Notes: generated by a model from the sequence alone, not told the origin. A stretch of 6,616 bases of DNA from an uncultured Negativicutes bacterium (GCA_937926555.1 CALAZX010000114.1:1-6616); one strand, 5' to 3'; positions 1 to 6,616 are shown, numbered from the stretch's first letter. Program-made: numbers and translations.

Positions 1-25
1 TCCGGACAACAGACAGATCAGAAAA

Positions 26-33
26 GAGAGGAA
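26..33 (+). promoter_or_regulatory. Shine-Dalgarno site of uvrB
   Basis: The purine-rich stretch GAGAGGAA lies 4 nt before the ATG at 38, with the GAGG core 6 nt away. This supports ATG 38 as the uvrB start, even though the uvrB reading frame stays open upstream to the window edge. No promoter or LexA-type operator is visible in the 37 bases available, so transcription probably starts further upstream. Confidence 0.75.
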
Positions 34-37
34 TGTC

Positions 38-2059
38 ATGAAGTTTTCAATTCAGGCGCCCTTCCAGCCGGCCGGCGACCAGCCACAGGCTATCGAGAAA
101 CTGGCGGAAGGCGTGGAGAAAGGGATGAAGGCCCAGGTGCTGCTGGGTGCCACCGGTACCGGCAAGACCTTCACGGTGGCCCAGGTGATCGACAAGGTGC
201 AGAAGCCCACGCTGGTCATCGCCCATAACAAGACGCTGGCGGCACAGCTGGCCAGCGAGCTGAAAGCATTCTTCCCGGACAATGCGGTGGAGTATTTCGT
301 CTCCTACTACGACTATTACCAGCCGGAAGCGTATATCCCCCAGACAGACACATACATCGAGAAAGACTCGTCCATCAACGACGAGATCGATAAACTGCGG
401 CATAGCGCCACCAGCGCCCTTTTCGAACGGAAAGACGTAATCGTGGTGGCCTCCGTCAGCTGCATCTACGGCCTGGGCGGACCGGCGGACTACTACGATT
501 CCGTGGTGTCCCTCCGTGTGGGCCAGATCATCGACCGCAACGAGATCCTGCGGAAACTGGTGGAGAACCAGTACACCCGTAACGACATCGACTTCAAGCG
601 CGGCACCTTCCGTGTCCGGGGTGATGTGATCGAGGTCATCCCCGCCAGCTACGGGGAGAAGGCCGTGCGCATCGAAATGTTCGACGACGAGGTGGAGCAG
701 CTGGTGGAGGTGGATGTCCTCACCGGCGAGGTGGTGGGGAAACGGACCCATGTGGCCATCTTCCCCGCGTCCCACTATGTGACGGGCAAGGAGAACATGG
801 AGCGCGCCATGAAGGATATCCGCCAGGAGCTGAAGGAGCGGCTGGCGGAGCTGAAGTCCCAGGGCAAGCTGCTGGAGGCGCAGCGCCTGGAGCAGCGGAC
901 CAACTACGACCTGGAGATGATGGAGGAGATGGGCTACTGCAGCGGCATCGAGAACTACTCCCGCCACATCGACGGCCGTAAGGCCGGGGACCCTCCCTTC
1001 ACACTGGTGAACTACTTCCCGGAGGATTTCCTCCTGGTGGTGGACGAGTCCCATGTGACCATCCCCCAGCTGCGGGCCATGTACGCCGGGGACCGTTCCC
1101 GGAAGCGCATGCTGGTTGATTACGGGTTCCGTCTGCCCTCCGCGGTGGACAACCGGCCGCTGAACTTCGACGAGTTCCACAGCCAGATCAACCAGGCCAT
1201 CTATATCTCCGCCACGCCGGCCCAGTACGAGCTGGACGAGGCGGACCAGGTGGTGGAGCAGATCATCCGCCCCACCGGCCTGCTGGATCCCCGGATCGAG
1301 ATCCGTCCCATCAAGGGGCAGATCGACGACCTGATGGGGGAGATCAAGAAGACCACCGCCGCCGGGGAGCGAACCCTGGTGACCACGCTGACCAAGCGGA
1401 TGGCGGAGGACCTGACGGATTACCTGAAACAGAACGATATCAAGGTGCGGTATCTCCATTCGGACATCGCCACCATCGAGCGGGCGCAGATCATCGACGG
1501 TCTCCGCGCCGGCGAGTTCGATGTGCTGGTGGGCATCAACCTGCTCCGTGAGGGGCTGGACCTGCCGGAGGTATCCTGCATCGCCATCCTGGACGCGGAC
1601 AAGGAGGGTTTCCTCCGCAGCGACACCGCCATGATCCAGACCATCGGCCGCGCCGCCCGTAACGAGCACGGGCACGTGGTGATGTACGCCGACCGGCTGA
1701 CGGATTCCATGAAGCGGGCCATCGACGAGACCAACCGCCGCCGCGAGATCCAGGAGCAGTTCAACAAGGAGCACGGCATCACCCCGAAGACGGTGTACAA
1801 GGAGCAGCGGAACCTGATCAAGCTCACCAAGGTGGAGGAGGACATGGACACCGCCGCGGCTTTTGACCCCAAGGCGCTGAAGAAGAGTTCCGCCACGGCC
1901 CTGCGGAAGCTGGCCAAGACGCTGGAGAGCAAGATGGCCCAGGCCGCCAAGGACCTGGACTTCGAGGCCGCCGCGGAGCTGCGTGACCGTCTTATCGTGG
2001 TGAAAGGCCAGCTGGGCGAGAAACTGCAGCCCAAAGCGAAGAAGAAGAAAATATTCTAA
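38..2059 (+). CDS. uvrB: UvrABC system protein B (excision nuclease helicase-like subunit)
   Basis: UvrB is the damage-verifying subunit of bacterial NER. UvrA loads it on DNA, it inserts a beta-hairpin between the strands to trap the lesion, and it recruits UvrC; it acts in the cytoplasm on the chromosome. The 673-residue protein has the same length as E. coli UvrB. Visible motifs in order: Walker A GATGTGKT (residues 37-44); the Tyr-rich beta-hairpin with YYDYYQPEAY (90-99); the SVSCIYGLG segment; Walker B-like DESH (336-339); motif V LREGLDLP (503-510); motif VI QTIGRAARN (534-542); and a C-terminal UVR domain (about 620-659, with DLDFEAAAELRD) that pairs with the matching domain of UvrC. 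The tail is Lys-rich (KAKKKKIF). The start is supported by a good SD and by the family-typical N-terminus. It is followed after 12 nt by uvrA, so the two are very probably co-transcribed and co-translated. No key residue is missing. Confidence 0.98.
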   Translation: MKFSIQAPFQPAGDQPQAIEKLAEGVEKGMKAQVLLGATGTGKTFTVAQVIDKVQKPTLVIAHNKTLAAQLASELKAFFPDNAVEYFVSYYDYYQPEAYIPQTDTYIEKDSSINDEIDKLRHSATSALFERKDVIVVASVSCIYGLGGPADYYDSVVSLRVGQIIDRNEILRKLVENQYTRNDIDFKRGTFRVRGDVIEVIPASYGEKAVRIEMFDDEVEQLVEVDVLTGEVVGKRTHVAIFPASHYVTGKENMERAMKDIRQELKERLAELKSQGKLLEAQRLEQRTNYDLEMMEEMGYCSGIENYSRHIDGRKAGDPPFTLVNYFPEDFLLVVDESHVTIPQLRAMYAGDRSRKRMLVDYGFRLPSAVDNRPLNFDEFHSQINQAIYISATPAQYELDEADQVVEQIIRPTGLLDPRIEIRPIKGQIDDLMGEIKKTTAAGERTLVTTLTKRMAEDLTDYLKQNDIKVRYLHSDIATIERAQIIDGLRAGEFDVLVGINLLREGLDLPEVSCIAILDADKEGFLRSDTAMIQTIGRAARNEHGHVVMYADRLTDSMKRAIDETNRRREIQEQFNKEHGITPKTVYKEQRNLIKLTKVEEDMDTAAAFDPKALKKSSATALRKLAKTLESKMAQAAKDLDFEAAAELRDRLIVVKGQLGEKLQPKAKKKKIF

Positions 2060-2063
2060 GGAG
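2058..2063 (+). promoter_or_regulatory. Strong Shine-Dalgarno site of uvrA overlapping the uvrB stop
   Basis: AAGGAG begins within the TAA stop codon of uvrB (2057-2059) and sits 8 nt before the uvrA ATG at 2072. The near-ideal sequence and spacing decide the uvrA start in favour of 2072 over the in-frame ATG at 2084. A ribosome finishing uvrB would cover this site, which suggests translational coupling of uvrA to uvrB; the coupling is inferred. Confidence 0.85.
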
Positions 2064-2071
2064 TTCAATAT

Positions 2072-4915
2072 ATGCAAGACAAGATGATTATCAAAGGCGC
2101 CCGTCAGCACAACCTGAAGGACATCTCCCTGGAGATCCCCCGGGACAAGCTGGTGGTGATCACGGGACTTTCCGGCAGCGGCAAGTCGTCCCTGGCGTTT
2201 GATACCATTTACGCCGAAGGACAGCGGCGCTACGTGGAAAGCCTGTCCGCCTACGCCCGGCAGTTCCTGGGACAGATGGACAAGCCGGACGTGGACTATA
2301 TCGAGGGGCTGAGCCCCGCCATCTCCATCGACCAGAAGACGGCGGGCCGGAATCCCCGCTCCACCGTGGGCACGGTGACGGAGATCTACGACTATCTCCG
2401 TCTGCTCTTCGCCCGCCTGGGAACGCCCCACTGCCCGGAATGCGGCCGTGTCATCGAGCGGCAGACCGTGCAGCAGATTGTGGACCAGGTGCTGGAGATG
2501 GAAGCCGGCACCAAGTTCATGGTGATGGCGCCCCTGGTCTACGGACGGAAAGGGGAGCACAAGGATATCTTCGAGAACATGCGGAAGGCTGGTTACGTCC
2601 GTATGCTGGTGGACGGCGAGGTCCGCACCCTGGACGAGGATATCGAGCTGGACAAGAACAAGAAGCACAAACTGTCGGTGGTCATCGACCGCATGTCCGT
2701 CCGGGAAGGCATCGGACAGCGGCTGGCCGACTCCGTGGAGACGGCGCTGAAACTGGCGGACGGCATCATGGAGGTGGCCGTCATCGGCGGCGAGACCAAG
2801 ATCTACAGCGAGAAGTTCGCCTGCCCCGACTGCGGCATCAGCCTGCCGGAGATCGAGCCCCGGCTCTTCTCCTTCAACGCGCCCTACGGCGCCTGCCCGG
2901 TCTGCGACGGCCTGGGCATCAAACGGGAATACGACTGGGACCTGATTCTGCCTGACACCTCGAAACCCTTCGCGGAAGGGGCCATCGCGGCCATCAGCAG
3001 CAATCCGGCCTCCTACCATATGCGGCAGATCGCCGCGGTGCTGGAGCATTACGGCTACAGCCTGGACAACTGCTGGAAAGACCTGAAGCCCTCCGTGCGG
3101 GATGTGCTGAAGAACGGCAGCGGCACTCAGAAGTTCAAGTTCATGTATGAGAACATGCGGGGGGAGAACCTGGAGCACAACACCGCCTGGGAAGGCGTCA
3201 TGCCCCTCCTGAGACGGCGGTACAAGGAGGCCTTCAGCGACGCCATGCGGGAGGACCTGGAGACCTTCATGAGCGGCAGCTTCTGCACTGCCTGCCACGG
3301 CGCCCGGCTGAAGCCGGAGGTGCTGTCCATCCTGGTGGGCGGCAAGAACATCGCCGAGGTGACGGAGATGACCATCCGCGACGTGCTGCCTTTTTTCGAC
3401 AGCCTGGAGCTGACGGAACGGCAGCAGCTGATCGGCCATCAGGTGCTGAAGGAGATCAAGGCCCGGCTCCAGTTCCTCAACGATGTGGGACTGGACTACC
3501 TGACCCTGTCCCGGGCGGCGGCCACGCTGTCCGGCGGCGAGGCCCAGCGCATCCGGCTGGCCACCCAGATCGGCAGCGGCCTGGTAGGCGTCCTCTACAT
3601 CCTGGACGAGCCCAGCATCGGCCTGCACCAGCGGGACAACGGTCGGCTGCTGCAGACTTTCTACCATCTCCGGGACCTGGGCAACAGCGTCCTGGTGGTG
3701 GAGCATGACGAGGAGACCATGCTGGCGGCGGACCAGATCATCGACATCGGCCCCGGCGCCGGCGAGCACGGCGGGCAGATTGTGGCCCAGGGCACGGCGA
3801 AACAGGTGATGAAGGTGAAGAACTCCGTCACCGGCCAGTACCTCAGCGGCAAGAAATTCATCCCCGTGCCGAAGAACCGCCGGAAAGCGGACGACCGTTT
3901 CATCGAGATCGTGGGGGCCAAGGGCAACAACCTGCAGAATGTCAGCGTGAAGATCCCCATGGGCCTCTTCACCGTGGTCACCGGCGTCAGCGGCAGCGGC
4001 AAGTCCACCCTGATCAACGACATCCTCTTCAATGCGCTGGCGGCCAGACTCCACGGAGCCCGGCTGCGGCCGCTGGAGCACAAGAAGATCAAGGGGCTGG
4101 AGCATATCGACAAGATTATCGACATCGACCAGTCCCCCATCGGGCGGACGCCCCGCTCCAACCCGGCCACCTATACCGGTGTCTTCAACTACATCCGCGC
4201 CCTCTTCGCCTCCACCAACGAGGCCAAGATGCGTGGCTACAAGCAGGGCCGCTTCAGCTTCAACGTGAAGGGCGGCCGCTGCGAGGCCTGCCGGGGCGAC
4301 GGCATGAACAAGATCGAGATGAACTTCCTGCCGGATGTCTATGTCCCCTGCGAGGTATGCCATGGGGCGCGGTACAACCGGGATACCCTGGAAGTGCGCT
4401 ATAAAGGCAAGAATATCGCCCAGGTGCTGGACATGACGGTCAGCGAGGCGGTGGAGTTCTTCCAGAACCAGACCACCATCGCCTCCAAGCTCCAGGTGCT
4501 GGAGGATGTTGGCCTAGGCTACATCCATCTGGGCCAGGCGGCCACCACCCTGTCCGGCGGCGAGGCCCAGCGTATCAAGCTGGCCTCCGAGCTGTCCAGA
4601 CGGAGCACCGGCCGGACCATGTACATCCTGGACGAGCCCACCACCGGCCTGCACACCGCCGACGTCCACAGACTGCTGGAAGTGCTCCAGCGCCTGGTGG
4701 ACAGCGGCAACACCGTGGTTGTCATCGAGCACAACCTGGACGTGATCAAGACCGCGGACTGGCTCATCGACCTGGGACCGGAAGGCGGCGACCGGGGCGG
4801 CACCATCGTGGGCACCGGCACCCCGGAGGAGCTGGCGGAGAACCCCGCCTCCTACACCGGCCAGTATCTGAAGAAGATTCTGGAGGACGCCGCCGCCACG
4901 GGCAAGTACGTGTGA
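2072..4915 (+). CDS. uvrA: UvrABC system protein A (excision nuclease ATPase, damage sensor)
   Basis: UvrA is the dimeric ABC-family ATPase that first recognises bulky DNA lesions and loads UvrB. The 947-residue protein fits the family (E. coli 940) and carries two complete ABC cassettes. Cassette I: Walker A GLSGSGKS (32-39), signature LSGGEAQ (486-492), Walker B LDEPSIGLH with D512/E513. Cassette II: Walker A GVSGSGKS (638-645), signature LSGGEAQ (827-833), Walker B LDEPTTGLH with D854/E855. Large insertions split each cassette, as in all UvrA. Cys pairs that can bind zinc: C251/C254 with C275/C278 in the first half, and C737/C740 with C760/C763 in the second (the DNA-contacting zinc module of the family). 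Two further CxxC pairs, C121/C124 and C405/C408, may form a third site. The start at 2072 has a strong SD. The UvrB-binding and insertion domains fall in the region between Walker A I and signature I. All ATPase motifs are intact, so this is a functional housekeeping UvrA rather than a UvrA2-type drug-resistance paralogue, which lacks the UvrB-interaction region. Confidence 0.98.
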   Translation: MQDKMIIKGARQHNLKDISLEIPRDKLVVITGLSGSGKSSLAFDTIYAEGQRRYVESLSAYARQFLGQMDKPDVDYIEGLSPAISIDQKTAGRNPRSTVGTVTEIYDYLRLLFARLGTPHCPECGRVIERQTVQQIVDQVLEMEAGTKFMVMAPLVYGRKGEHKDIFENMRKAGYVRMLVDGEVRTLDEDIELDKNKKHKLSVVIDRMSVREGIGQRLADSVETALKLADGIMEVAVIGGETKIYSEKFACPDCGISLPEIEPRLFSFNAPYGACPVCDGLGIKREYDWDLILPDTSKPFAEGAIAAISSNPASYHMRQIAAVLEHYGYSLDNCWKDLKPSVRDVLKNGSGTQKFKFMYENMRGENLEHNTAWEGVMPLLRRRYKEAFSDAMREDLETFMSGSFCTACHGARLKPEVLSILVGGKNIAEVTEMTIRDVLPFFDSLELTERQQLIGHQVLKEIKARLQFLNDVGLDYLTLSRAAATLSGGEAQRIRLATQIGSGLVGVLYILDEPSIGLHQRDNGRLLQTFYHLRDLGNSVLVVEHDEETMLAADQIIDIGPGAGEHGGQIVAQGTAKQVMKVKNSVTGQYLSGKKFIPVPKNRRKADDRFIEIVGAKGNNLQNVSVKIPMGLFTVVTGVSGSGKSTLINDILFNALAARLHGARLRPLEHKKIKGLEHIDKIIDIDQSPIGRTPRSNPATYTGVFNYIRALFASTNEAKMRGYKQGRFSFNVKGGRCEACRGDGMNKIEMNFLPDVYVPCEVCHGARYNRDTLEVRYKGKNIAQVLDMTVSEAVEFFQNQTTIASKLQVLEDVGLGYIHLGQAATTLSGGEAQRIKLASELSRRSTGRTMYILDEPTTGLHTADVHRLLEVLQRLVDSGNTVVVIEHNLDVIKTADWLIDLGPEGGDRGGTIVGTGTPEELAENPASYTGQYLKKILEDAAATGKYV

Positions 4916-4998
4916 TGAGAGGGAAGGGGGCAGCGTTCCCGGAGACCATATGGAGGAATCCGGGAACGGGCATTACCCTTCCCATGAGAAGTTTCTGA
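4915..4998 (+). other. Possible 27-codon micro-ORF joined to the uvrA stop (TGATG)
   Basis: An ATG at 4915-4917 shares its A with the uvrA TGA stop (4913-4915), the TGATG arrangement typical of translational re-initiation. The frame runs 27 codons to TGA at 4996-4998 and reads through the whole inverted repeat. The peptide (starting MRGKGAAF, ending LPMRSF) resembles nothing I recognise and has no membrane segment. There is no SD, so it could only be used by coupling. A short open frame is easily produced by chance; if real, its role would more likely be to carry ribosomes through the hairpin towards uvrC than to make a functional peptide. Confidence 0.12.
4921..4983. repeat. Nested inverted repeat (two-tier hairpin) between uvrA and uvrC
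   Basis: Two perfect inverted repeats are nested. The outer arms are GGGAAGGG (4921-4928) and CCCTTCCC (4976-4983), 8 bp. The inner arms are CGTTCCCGGA (4934-4943) and TCCGGGAACG (4959-4968), 10 bp. They are separated by a small internal loop (5 nt on the left, 7 nt on the right). The 15-nt apical loop contains the self-complementary CCATATGG and an exposed GGAGG (4952-4956). As RNA this would fold into a stable two-tier stem in the uvrA-uvrC transcript. There is no T-run after the outer arm (ATGAGAAG follows), so it does not look like an intrinsic terminator. It could be an mRNA stabiliser or processing site, a translation-control element for uvrC, or a copy of a genome-wide palindromic repeat. 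Its structure is clear; its function is inferred. Confidence 0.8.
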
Positions 4999-5027
4999 CT
5001 GGAATGATGTTACGTGATGAACCATAA
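4950..5027 (+). other. Possible 25-codon micro-ORF overlapping the uvrC start
   Basis: ATG at 4950, in the loop of the hairpin, opens a 25-codon frame ending with TAA at 5025-5027, 11 nt inside uvrC in another frame. A GGAGA (4941-4945) lies only 4 nt before the ATG, a short spacing, and is part of the inner stem. The peptide begins MEESGNGHYPSHEKF and is hydrophilic; I do not recognise it. In-frame ATGs at 5004 and 5007 give shorter versions. Ending just beyond the weakly primed uvrC start is the layout expected of a coupling leader, but chance is a strong alternative. Confidence 0.13.
5001..5004 (+). promoter_or_regulatory. Weak Shine-Dalgarno site of uvrC
   Basis: GGAA at 5001-5004 is the only SD-like sequence close to the uvrC start. 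It is 12 nt from ATG 5017, longer than optimal, and 9 nt from the in-frame GTG at 5014. This contrasts with the strong sites before uvrB and uvrA and suggests lower or coupled initiation of uvrC. Confidence 0.35.
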
Positions 5028-6616
5028 AATAGAAGAAGCACTGGCGGTGCTGCCGGAGAAACCGGGCGTCTACCTGATGCACGACATTGACGGCAAGGTC
5101 ATCTATGTGGGGAAGGCTGTGAACCTGCGGAGCCGGGTCCACAGCTATTTCCGCGCCTCCGGCCGGCACTCCGCCAAGGTCAGGGCCCTGACGGAGAAGG
5201 TGGAGGATATCGAGACCATCATGACCGACAGCGAAGTGGAGGCCCTGATCCTCGAGTGCAACCTGATCAAGAAATACCGTCCCCGGTACAATATCATGCT
5301 GAAGGACGACAAGACCTACCCCTACCTGAAGGTGACACTGCAGGAGGAGTATCCCCGGATGTACATCACCCGGCGACTGGTCCATGACGGGGCCAAGTAC
5401 TACGGACCCTATCCGGACGTGGGGGCGCTGAAGTCCACCATCCGTCTGCTGCGGTCCATGTTCCCCATCCGCCACTGCCGCAAGATGAACCAGGAGCGTC
5501 CCTGTCTGCAGTACCATATCAAGCGGTGCCTGGCGCCCTGCGCCGGCAAGGTGAGCCGGGCGGAGTACAACCACATGGTGGAGTCCATCTGCCTGGTGCT
5601 GGACGGCAAGACCCGGGAGCTGAAACGGAACCTGAAGGAGGCCATGCAGGAGGCGTCGGAGGAGTACGCCTTCGAGCAGGCCGCCCGTTACAGGGACCAG
5701 CTGAAGGCCGTGGAGCGGCTGGAGGAGCAGCAGAAAGCCGTCCTGGACGGTGGCGACATGGATATCGTGGGCTACGCGGCCGACGATTTCTTCGTGTGCC
5801 TGCAGCTCTTCTTCGTCCGTGGCGGCAAGCTGGTGGGCCGCAAGGACTTCATGCTCACCGCCGAGGGGGACGGGGAGGCGGATGTGATCACCGCTTTCCT
5901 TAAACAGTATTACAGCGAGGATGTCTTCCTTCCACGGGAGATCCTCCTCTCCCAGCTGCCTGCGGAAGGCGAGCTGGAGGTGCTGAGCCAGTGGCTGGCG
6001 GAGAAGGCCGGCCGCAAGGTGGCGCTGCTCCGTCCCCAGCGGGGCGACAAGTACCGGCTGATGCAGCTGGCCTGCGACAATGCGATGAAACTGATCCAGG
6101 AGCGGGAGCGGAAGGGGCAGATGCAGAAGGAGACCGCCGCCGAGGCGGCGGAGGAGCTGCGGCGCATTGTGGGGCTGCCCAATCCCCTGGGACGGATGGA
6201 CTGCTTCGATATCTCCCACAACCAGGGCAGCGAGACGGTGGCGTCCATGGTGGTGTTCCGCCACGGTTCCCCCAGCAAGAAGGACTACCGCCGCTACAAA
6301 CTGCTCTCCACCGAGGGAAAGCCGGATGACTTCAAGTCCATGCAGGAAGTGGTGTACCGCCGTTACAAGGACTACGAGGACCTGCCTGACCTGATTATCG
6401 TGGACGGCGGCCAGGGACAGCTGAGCTCCTCCCTGAAAGTCATCCGCGGCCTGGGTATCGAGACCCCGGTCATCAGTCTGGCGAAACGGGAGGAGGAGAT
6501 CTTCCTGGAGGGCCGGAAGGACAGCATCCTCATCGATAAGGAGTCCCCGGCGCTGTTCGTGATCCAGCATATCCGTGACGAGGCCCACCGCTTCGCCATC
6601 ACTTACCATCGGAAAC
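5017..6616 (+). CDS. uvrC: UvrABC system protein C (dual-incision nuclease), 3' end outside the window
   Basis: UvrC makes both cuts in bacterial NER, 3' of the lesion with its N-terminal GIY-YIG domain and 5' with its C-terminal RNase H-like domain. 533 codons are present from ATG 5017 (MNHKIEEALAVLPEKPGVY). GIY-YIG domain: GVY (17-19), IYVGK (29-33) with the probable catalytic Y30 and R40, and SEVEALILE (72-80), which holds the metal-binding Glu. A Cys cluster, C154, C163, C171 and C175, matches the pattern of the 4Fe-4S site described for E. coli UvrC. The UVR domain (about 199-233, EYAFEQAARYRDQ) binds UvrB. Nuclease domain two: D398 in FDISH, D438 in KPDDF, D463 in IVDGGQGQ and probably H524 in HIRDEAH complete the Asp/His set. 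The window ends at residue 533 (THYRK-like segment TYHRK), so the C-terminal helix-hairpin-helix DNA-binding domain (some 60-80 residues) lies beyond it. The frame is closed upstream by TGA at 5005-5007, so only ATG 5017 or GTG 5014 can be the start. It is downstream of uvrA by 101 nt. Confidence 0.97.
   Translation, partial: MNHKIEEALAVLPEKPGVYLMHDIDGKVIYVGKAVNLRSRVHSYFRASGRHSAKVRALTEKVEDIETIMTDSEVEALILECNLIKKYRPRYNIMLKDDKTYPYLKVTLQEEYPRMYITRRLVHDGAKYYGPYPDVGALKSTIRLLRSMFPIRHCRKMNQERPCLQYHIKRCLAPCAGKVSRAEYNHMVESICLVLDGKTRELKRNLKEAMQEASEEYAFEQAARYRDQLKAVERLEEQQKAVLDGGDMDIVGYAADDFFVCLQLFFVRGGKLVGRKDFMLTAEGDGEADVITAFLKQYYSEDVFLPREILLSQLPAEGELEVLSQWLAEKAGRKVALLRPQRGDKYRLMQLACDNAMKLIQERERKGQMQKETAAEAAEELRRIVGLPNPLGRMDCFDISHNQGSETVASMVVFRHGSPSKKDYRRYKLLSTEGKPDDFKSMQEVVYRRYKDYEDLPDLIIVDGGQGQLSSSLKVIRGLGIETPVISLAKREEEIFLEGRKDSILIDKESPALFVIQHIRDEAHRFAITYHRK

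Noticed and set aside
2027..2056. Programmed slippage or frameshift in the Lys-rich 3' end of uvrB
   Set aside because: The A-runs are at most four long and interrupted by G, and the protein ends at normal family length right before the uvrA SD.
47..4363. A 1438-codon open reading frame on the minus strand spanning uvrB and most of uvrA
   Set aside because: Its codons are exactly the reverse complements of the sense codons; uvrB and uvrA share the same phase, so it stays open simply because TTA, CTA and TCA are avoided. The translation is low-complexity (His, Leu, Val, Gly, Asp rich) with no recognisable domain, while the sense strand encodes two fully conserved proteins.
4935..4967. LexA/SOS operator in the uvrA-uvrC gap, suggested by GTTC and GAAC in the inner arms
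   Set aside because: The Gram-positive SOS box is GAAC-N4-GTTC; here the half-sites are in the opposite order and 25 nt apart, so it does not fit. No proper box was seen before uvrB either, though only 37 bases are available.
4921..4983. Intrinsic (rho-independent) terminator after uvrA
   Set aside because: The stem is strong but the following bases are ATGAGAAG with no T-run, and the apical loop is long for a terminator. Partial attenuation cannot be excluded, but a terminator call is not supported.
4984..5030. Internal promoter for uvrC, from the AT-richer sequence with CATAAAAT at 5023-5030
   Set aside because: The -10-like sequence lies after the uvrC start codon and there is no convincing -35 hexamer at the right spacing.
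4852..6609. A 585-codon open reading frame on the minus strand opposite uvrC
   Set aside because: Same cause: codon-aligned antisense of uvrC with similar low-complexity composition and no known motif.
38..6616. A previously undescribed system hidden in the window
   Set aside because: Coding capacity is fully accounted for by three canonical excision-repair genes with intact motifs; only the 101-nt uvrA-uvrC gap holds unexplained structure.

Overview
The window holds most of a nucleotide excision repair (NER) gene cluster: uvrB (complete), uvrA (complete) and uvrC (5' part, cut by the window edge), all on the + strand in the order uvrB-uvrA-uvrC. I found no mobile element, CRISPR array, tRNA or rRNA, and no unknown protein-coding gene of reasonable size. 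The proteins are close to textbook family members with all catalytic motifs I could check intact.

Organism: the DNA is GC-rich (roughly 60 percent by eye) and strongly prefers CTG for Leu and TCC/AGC for Ser. UvrA looks more like Bacillota (Firmicutes) UvrA than the enterobacterial one, for example in its CxxC pair after the first Walker region and the wording of its linkers. Together with the uvrB-uvrA-uvrC cluster this suggests a GC-rich Bacillota, possibly a member of the Negativicutes or a GC-rich Clostridia lineage. This is inference and I cannot name the genus.

Layout: positions 1-37 are a short leader with a good Shine-Dalgarno (SD) for uvrB and may include the 3' end of an upstream gene. 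uvrB occupies 38-2059. After a 12-nt gap, uvrA (2072-4915) follows with an SD that overlaps the uvrB stop codon. A 101-nt gap (4916-5016) then holds a striking nested inverted repeat and two overlapping micro-ORFs. uvrC starts at 5017 behind a weak SD and runs off the end at 6616, inside its second nuclease domain.

How they work together: a UvrA dimer with UvrB scans DNA and finds lesions, UvrA leaves, and UvrB stays clamped at the damage. UvrC binds UvrB and cuts 3' and 5' of the lesion with its two separate nuclease domains. The tight uvrB-uvrA spacing implies co-transcription and matched output. The structured gap before uvrC is the one place where UvrC level could be set separately, and it is the most interesting non-coding element here.
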